Assembly (NCBI GenBank): GCA_000436755.1
Contig: FR887290.1
Location: 1,321 to 9,059, forward strand
Source of the DNA: Clostridium sp. CAG:253
GTDB taxonomy: Bacteria; Bacillota; Clostridia; Lachnospirales; Lachnospiraceae
Direction of reading: 5' to 3'
DNA length: 7,739 nt
The notes below the pieces were generated by a model, which saw nothing but the letters and a program-made list of their open reading frames with translations, ran no database searches and was not told where the DNA came from. Within the stretch, counting starts at the first letter, position 1. Every line of letters begins with the position of its first letter. The translations under genes were made by a program, and so were the position numbers. This document shows, in pieces, positions 6,244 through 7,739 of this stretch.

Positions 6244-6265
6244 GTACAGCCTGTATAGGTTGTAC
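6244..6265. other. Dyad-symmetric site downstream of the recombinase; candidate attachment or operator site
   Basis: GTACAGCCT (6244-6252) and AGGTTGTAC (6257-6265) form a 9-bp inverted repeat with one mismatch around the 4-base centre GTAT, 50 bases after the recombinase stop. Large serine recombinase attachment sites are imperfect dyads around a 2-bp core and often lie beside the recombinase gene. I found no second copy of this sequence in the window, so it is only a candidate. It could also be a stem in the 3' leader of the transcript. Confidence 0.35.
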
Positions 6266-6272
6266 TAGAAAT

Positions 6273-6306
6273 GGGGCTGCTGCTTTTGCGGCAGTCTTGT
6301 TTTTTT
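6273..6306 (+). terminator. Rho-independent terminator of the recombinase unit
   Basis: GGCTGCTGC (6275-6283) pairs with GCGGCAGTC (6288-6296), 9 pairs with two G-U, loop TTTT, extendable by two more G-U pairs. It is followed by TTG and a run of seven T (6300-6306). It lies about 80 bases after the recombinase stop. Confidence 0.8.
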
Positions 6307-6343
6307 AAGGAACATAGAAAAATGTAAGGTGAGCTGATAATAA

Positions 6344-6349
6344 TATAAT
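6344..6349 (+). promoter_or_regulatory. Possible -10 element (TATAAT) in the noncoding stretch
   Basis: A perfect TATAAT between the recombinase terminator and the terminator at 6438-6475. No acceptable -35 lies at the usual distance and there is no extended -10 TG, so this is weak. If active it would give a noncoding transcript of roughly 120 bases ending at the next terminator. Confidence 0.2.
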
Positions 6350-6361
6350 AGGAAGAGGCAG

Positions 6362-6420
6362 GTTCATAGGAAAAGTTCATAGGGCACAAAGGGACACAAA
6401 ATGCCACATTTTTACACAAA
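6362..6420. repeat. Short direct repeats in the noncoding stretch between recombinase and excisionase-like genes
   Basis: GTTCATAGG occurs twice, 13 bases apart (6362-6370 and 6375-6383). It is followed by CACAAA three times (6385-6390, 6395-6400, 6415-6420), the first two preceded by GGG. A small inverted repeat, AAAATG/CATTTT, lies at 6398-6412. The interval 6195-6543 has no credible gene; apart from these repeats it holds the dyad at 6244, two terminators and a lone TATAAT. Spaced short direct repeats near an excisionase gene could be arm-type integrase or excisionase binding sites. Inference. Confidence 0.45.
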
Positions 6421-6437
6421 AAGAAAAACAATTCAAT

Positions 6438-6475
6438 AAGAAGGAACAACCATCAGCGATGGGTGTTCCTTCTTT
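6438..6475 (+). terminator. Rho-independent terminator upstream of the excisionase-like gene
   Basis: AAGAAGGAACA (6438-6448) pairs perfectly with TGTTCCTTCTT (6464-6474). Inside, past one A/G mismatch, CCATC (6450-6454) pairs with GATGG (6458-6462) around an AGC loop. The T-tract is short and interrupted (CTTCTTTACT). It insulates the excisionase-like gene from upstream transcription, although the recombinase already has its own terminator at 6273-6306. Confidence 0.7.
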
Positions 6476-6543
6476 ACTATCAGCAAATATATTTTTTTAC
6501 AGTAAATGAGGTCATCAGAAGCAAAATGGGAGGAAAAGTGTAT

Positions 6544-6735
6544 ATGGAAAATAGGGAAACATGGCTGGTAGACATCAATGAGATTCAGGAAAAGTATCTG
6601 CCAATCAGCAAGAAACGGATTAGAAGTATCTGCAATACTTATTTAAGAACCCTGCGGGTAGGAAATAAGATACTGGTAGAGCGAAGTCAGCTGGAAGATT
6701 TTCTGGCAGATCCTGACAGGGAACACATTGTTTAG
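6544..6735 (+). CDS. Excisionase-like winged-helix DNA-binding protein (Tn916 Xis type), 63 aa
   Basis: Excisionases bind arm sites next to an element end and turn the integrase towards excision. The 63 residues fit the Tn916 Xis family in size and layout: WLVDINEIQEKYLPISKKRI as the first helix-turn region, IRSICNTYLRTLRVGNKILV as recognition helix and wing, then ERSQLEDFLAD as the closing helix typical of MerR/Xis-like HTH_17 domains. The chosen ATG is preceded by GGGAGG (6528-6533); an in-frame GTG at 6463 would start inside a terminator stem and is rejected. The gene stands alone between two terminators. Odd: Tn916-type Xis normally precedes a tyrosine integrase gene, but here a DUF5688 gene follows and the nearest recombinase is a serine enzyme upstream. 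It may serve that enzyme, a distant integrase, or act as a regulator. Confidence 0.75.
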   Translation: MENRETWLVDINEIQEKYLPISKKRIRSICNTYLRTLRVGNKILVERSQLEDFLADPDREHIV

Positions 6736-6740
6736 GCAAA

Positions 6741-6783
6741 GGAGATTAGGTGTATATATCCTAATCTCCGATTTTGTTTTTTT
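6741..6783 (+). terminator. Rho-independent terminator of the excisionase-like gene
   Basis: GGAGATTAGG (6741-6750) and CCTAATCTCC (6760-6769) form a perfect 10-bp stem with a 9-base loop, followed by the T-rich tract TTTTGTTTTTTT (6772-6783). It starts 5 bases after the stop codon. Confidence 0.92.
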
Positions 6784-6847
6784 ACACTTTATAGACAGAT
6801 ATTATCTCTTTGATACATATAAACCAATCAAACAGGAGGTAAATAAC

Positions 6848-7739
6848 ATGGAGAAATTTCAACAGGAGATTGTAAACAGATTACAGGAACACTATGGAGA
6901 GGAGGCAGAGATTATAACTCATGAAGTAGTCAAGAATAATGACTGTAAATATCATGCTGTCAGTGCGTTACTGGATGGTATAGACATTGGAGTTAATCTT
7001 TACATGGAAGAATTTTACGAGGAATATCAGTCAGGTACATCTATGGATGCAATCATAAAGCATATGATTACAATAATAGAAGGAATGCGTGAAAAATCCT
7101 ACATCAATGAAAAGAATCTGATTGAAGCAATGTCAAACTATCCTTACATGAGAGAAAACATTATCATCCGTCTGTTAAACAGAGAGCATAATGAGGAATA
7201 CTTAGAAAACAAAGTGTATGTTCCGTTTCTTGACCTTGCAGCGGTAGTCTTTGTGATGATGAATCAGGATGAAAAGGGAATCAGCACTTTGGCGATACCG
7301 AGAAAGATTTTTGAGGAATGGAATATACCGATAGCGGATGTATTTAAAGATGCCTTAGAAGAGACTATTAAACGGTTTCCGGCAGTTACAGAGTCTTTTC
7401 AGAAAATGCTTACAGAGTTGGAGATGGATGTAGGAAAAATGCTTCAGGATGATTTTGCAGAAATGATGAATCCACCAATACAGGAAGAAATGAAAAATAT
7501 ATTTATAATCACCAATAAGGCTAAAATCAATGGAGCTGCTGTATTACTGTATCCAAATGTGTTAAAGGAACTGGCAGAACAGCTACGGTCGGATAAATTG
7601 TATATACTGCCATCATCCATCCATGAACTTATTGTTTTAGATGAATGTGACAGTATAGAGCAGTTACAGCAAATGGTACATCATGTCAACCAGTCAATGG
7701 TACTGGAAACAGAGCGATTAAGTGATAATGTCTATATTT
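6848..7739 (+). CDS. DUF5688 family protein, 5' part (runs off the window)
   Basis: An open frame of 297 codons starts at the ATG 8 bases after AGGAGG (6834-6839) and is still open at the window end, so the C-terminus is missing. The sequence fits DUF5688, a family of unknown function that I know mainly from Lachnospiraceae and their conjugative elements. Recognisable segments: an N-terminal part with YHAVSALLDGIDIGVNLYME; a middle YVPFLDLAAVVFVMM; then, near residues 215-260, IFIITNKAKINGAAVLLYPN followed by VLKELAEQL, and LYILPSSIHELIVL, ending in LETERLSDNVYI, where family members usually stop within a few tens of residues. Soluble, no signal peptide or membrane segment. It has no visible link to the DUF927 operon and probably belongs to the surrounding island. 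No clear promoter is seen between 6784 and 6833. Confidence 0.8.
   Translation, partial: MEKFQQEIVNRLQEHYGEEAEIITHEVVKNNDCKYHAVSALLDGIDIGVNLYMEEFYEEYQSGTSMDAIIKHMITIIEGMREKSYINEKNLIEAMSNYPYMRENIIIRLLNREHNEEYLENKVYVPFLDLAAVVFVMMNQDEKGISTLAIPRKIFEEWNIPIADVFKDALEETIKRFPAVTESFQKMLTELEMDVGKMLQDDFAEMMNPPIQEEMKNIFIITNKAKINGAAVLLYPNVLKELAEQLRSDKLYILPSSIHELIVLDECDSIEQLQQMVHHVNQSMVLETERLSDNVYI

Larger units (their letters stand above)
1..6306. mobile_element. Putative integrative element: DUF927 replication-type cassette plus serine recombinase
   Basis: The combination of a phage/plasmid-type DUF927 ATPase operon, an opposed HTH-like gene with a repeat-rich control region, and an intact large serine recombinase suggests an integrated plasmid-like, phage-satellite-like or mobilisable element. 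The left end lies outside the window. The right end is not proven; the dyad at 6244-6265 is the best candidate. No relaxase, oriT, capsid, terminase or resistance gene is visible here. It is also possible that the recombinase unit (4211-6306) and the DUF927 cassette belong to different elements lying side by side. Confidence 0.4.

Noticed and set aside
6237..6449. Minus-strand open frame of 70 codons between the recombinase and Xis-like genes
   Set aside because: It runs through two terminator hairpins and the direct repeats and has low-complexity composition; no ribosome site seen.
6781..6809. Promoter for the DUF5688 gene (TTTACA with nearby TTATCT or TATTAT)
   Set aside because: The spacers are 13-15 bases and the -35 overlaps the T-tract of the preceding terminator; not convincing.
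1..7739. tRNA or rRNA genes, retron, diversity-generating or toxin-antitoxin modules
   Set aside because: No cloverleaf or rRNA-like segment, no reverse transcriptase motif, and no recognisable toxin or antitoxin pair on either strand.

Overview
The window looks like mobile or integrated DNA from a low-GC Gram-positive, most likely a gut clostridium of the Lachnospiraceae type. The reasons are AT-rich DNA with strong AGGAGG ribosome sites before nearly every gene, sigma-A type promoters, a large serine recombinase, a Tn916-type excisionase and a DUF5688 protein, a family I associate with Lachnospiraceae accessory regions. The species assignment is inference.

Left part (1-4105): a minus-strand gene (15-899) encodes an unrecognised 294-aa protein with a helix-turn-helix-like segment. 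It is transcribed away from a plus-strand operon of three genes: 128 aa (1182-1568), 157 aa (1644-2117) and a 633-aa DUF927 P-loop ATPase (2204-4105). The 282-bp gap between the two transcription units has convincing promoters for both directions and a cluster of repeats with core ATAAAATGCAG, arranged with left copies on the minus strand and right copies on the plus strand. This resembles a regulated or iteron-type control region, and the whole looks like a compact replication-type cassette of a plasmid, phage or satellite. No primase, relaxase or capsid gene is visible.

Middle part (4106-6306): after a long intergenic hairpin come a 48-aa microprotein (4211-4357) and a 611-aa large serine recombinase (4359-6194), translationally close and clearly one unit. 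Soon after the recombinase stop lie a dyad-symmetric site (6244-6265) and a rho-independent terminator (6273-6306). The recombinase would integrate and excise the element; the DUF927 operon would serve its maintenance or replication. Base and codon use seem to shift near 4106, so the two parts may have separate origins.

Right part (6307-7739): a short noncoding stretch with direct repeats and a second terminator, then a monocistronic excisionase-like gene (6544-6735) flanked by terminators on both sides, then the 5' part of a DUF5688 gene (6848 to the window end). These two probably belong to a host conjugative element or genomic island next to, or interrupted by, the recombinase element.

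The most interesting features are the repeat-studded divergent control region, three intergenic hairpins of related design placed before the ribosome sites of the plus-strand genes, and three unrecognised proteins associated with the DUF927 ATPase.
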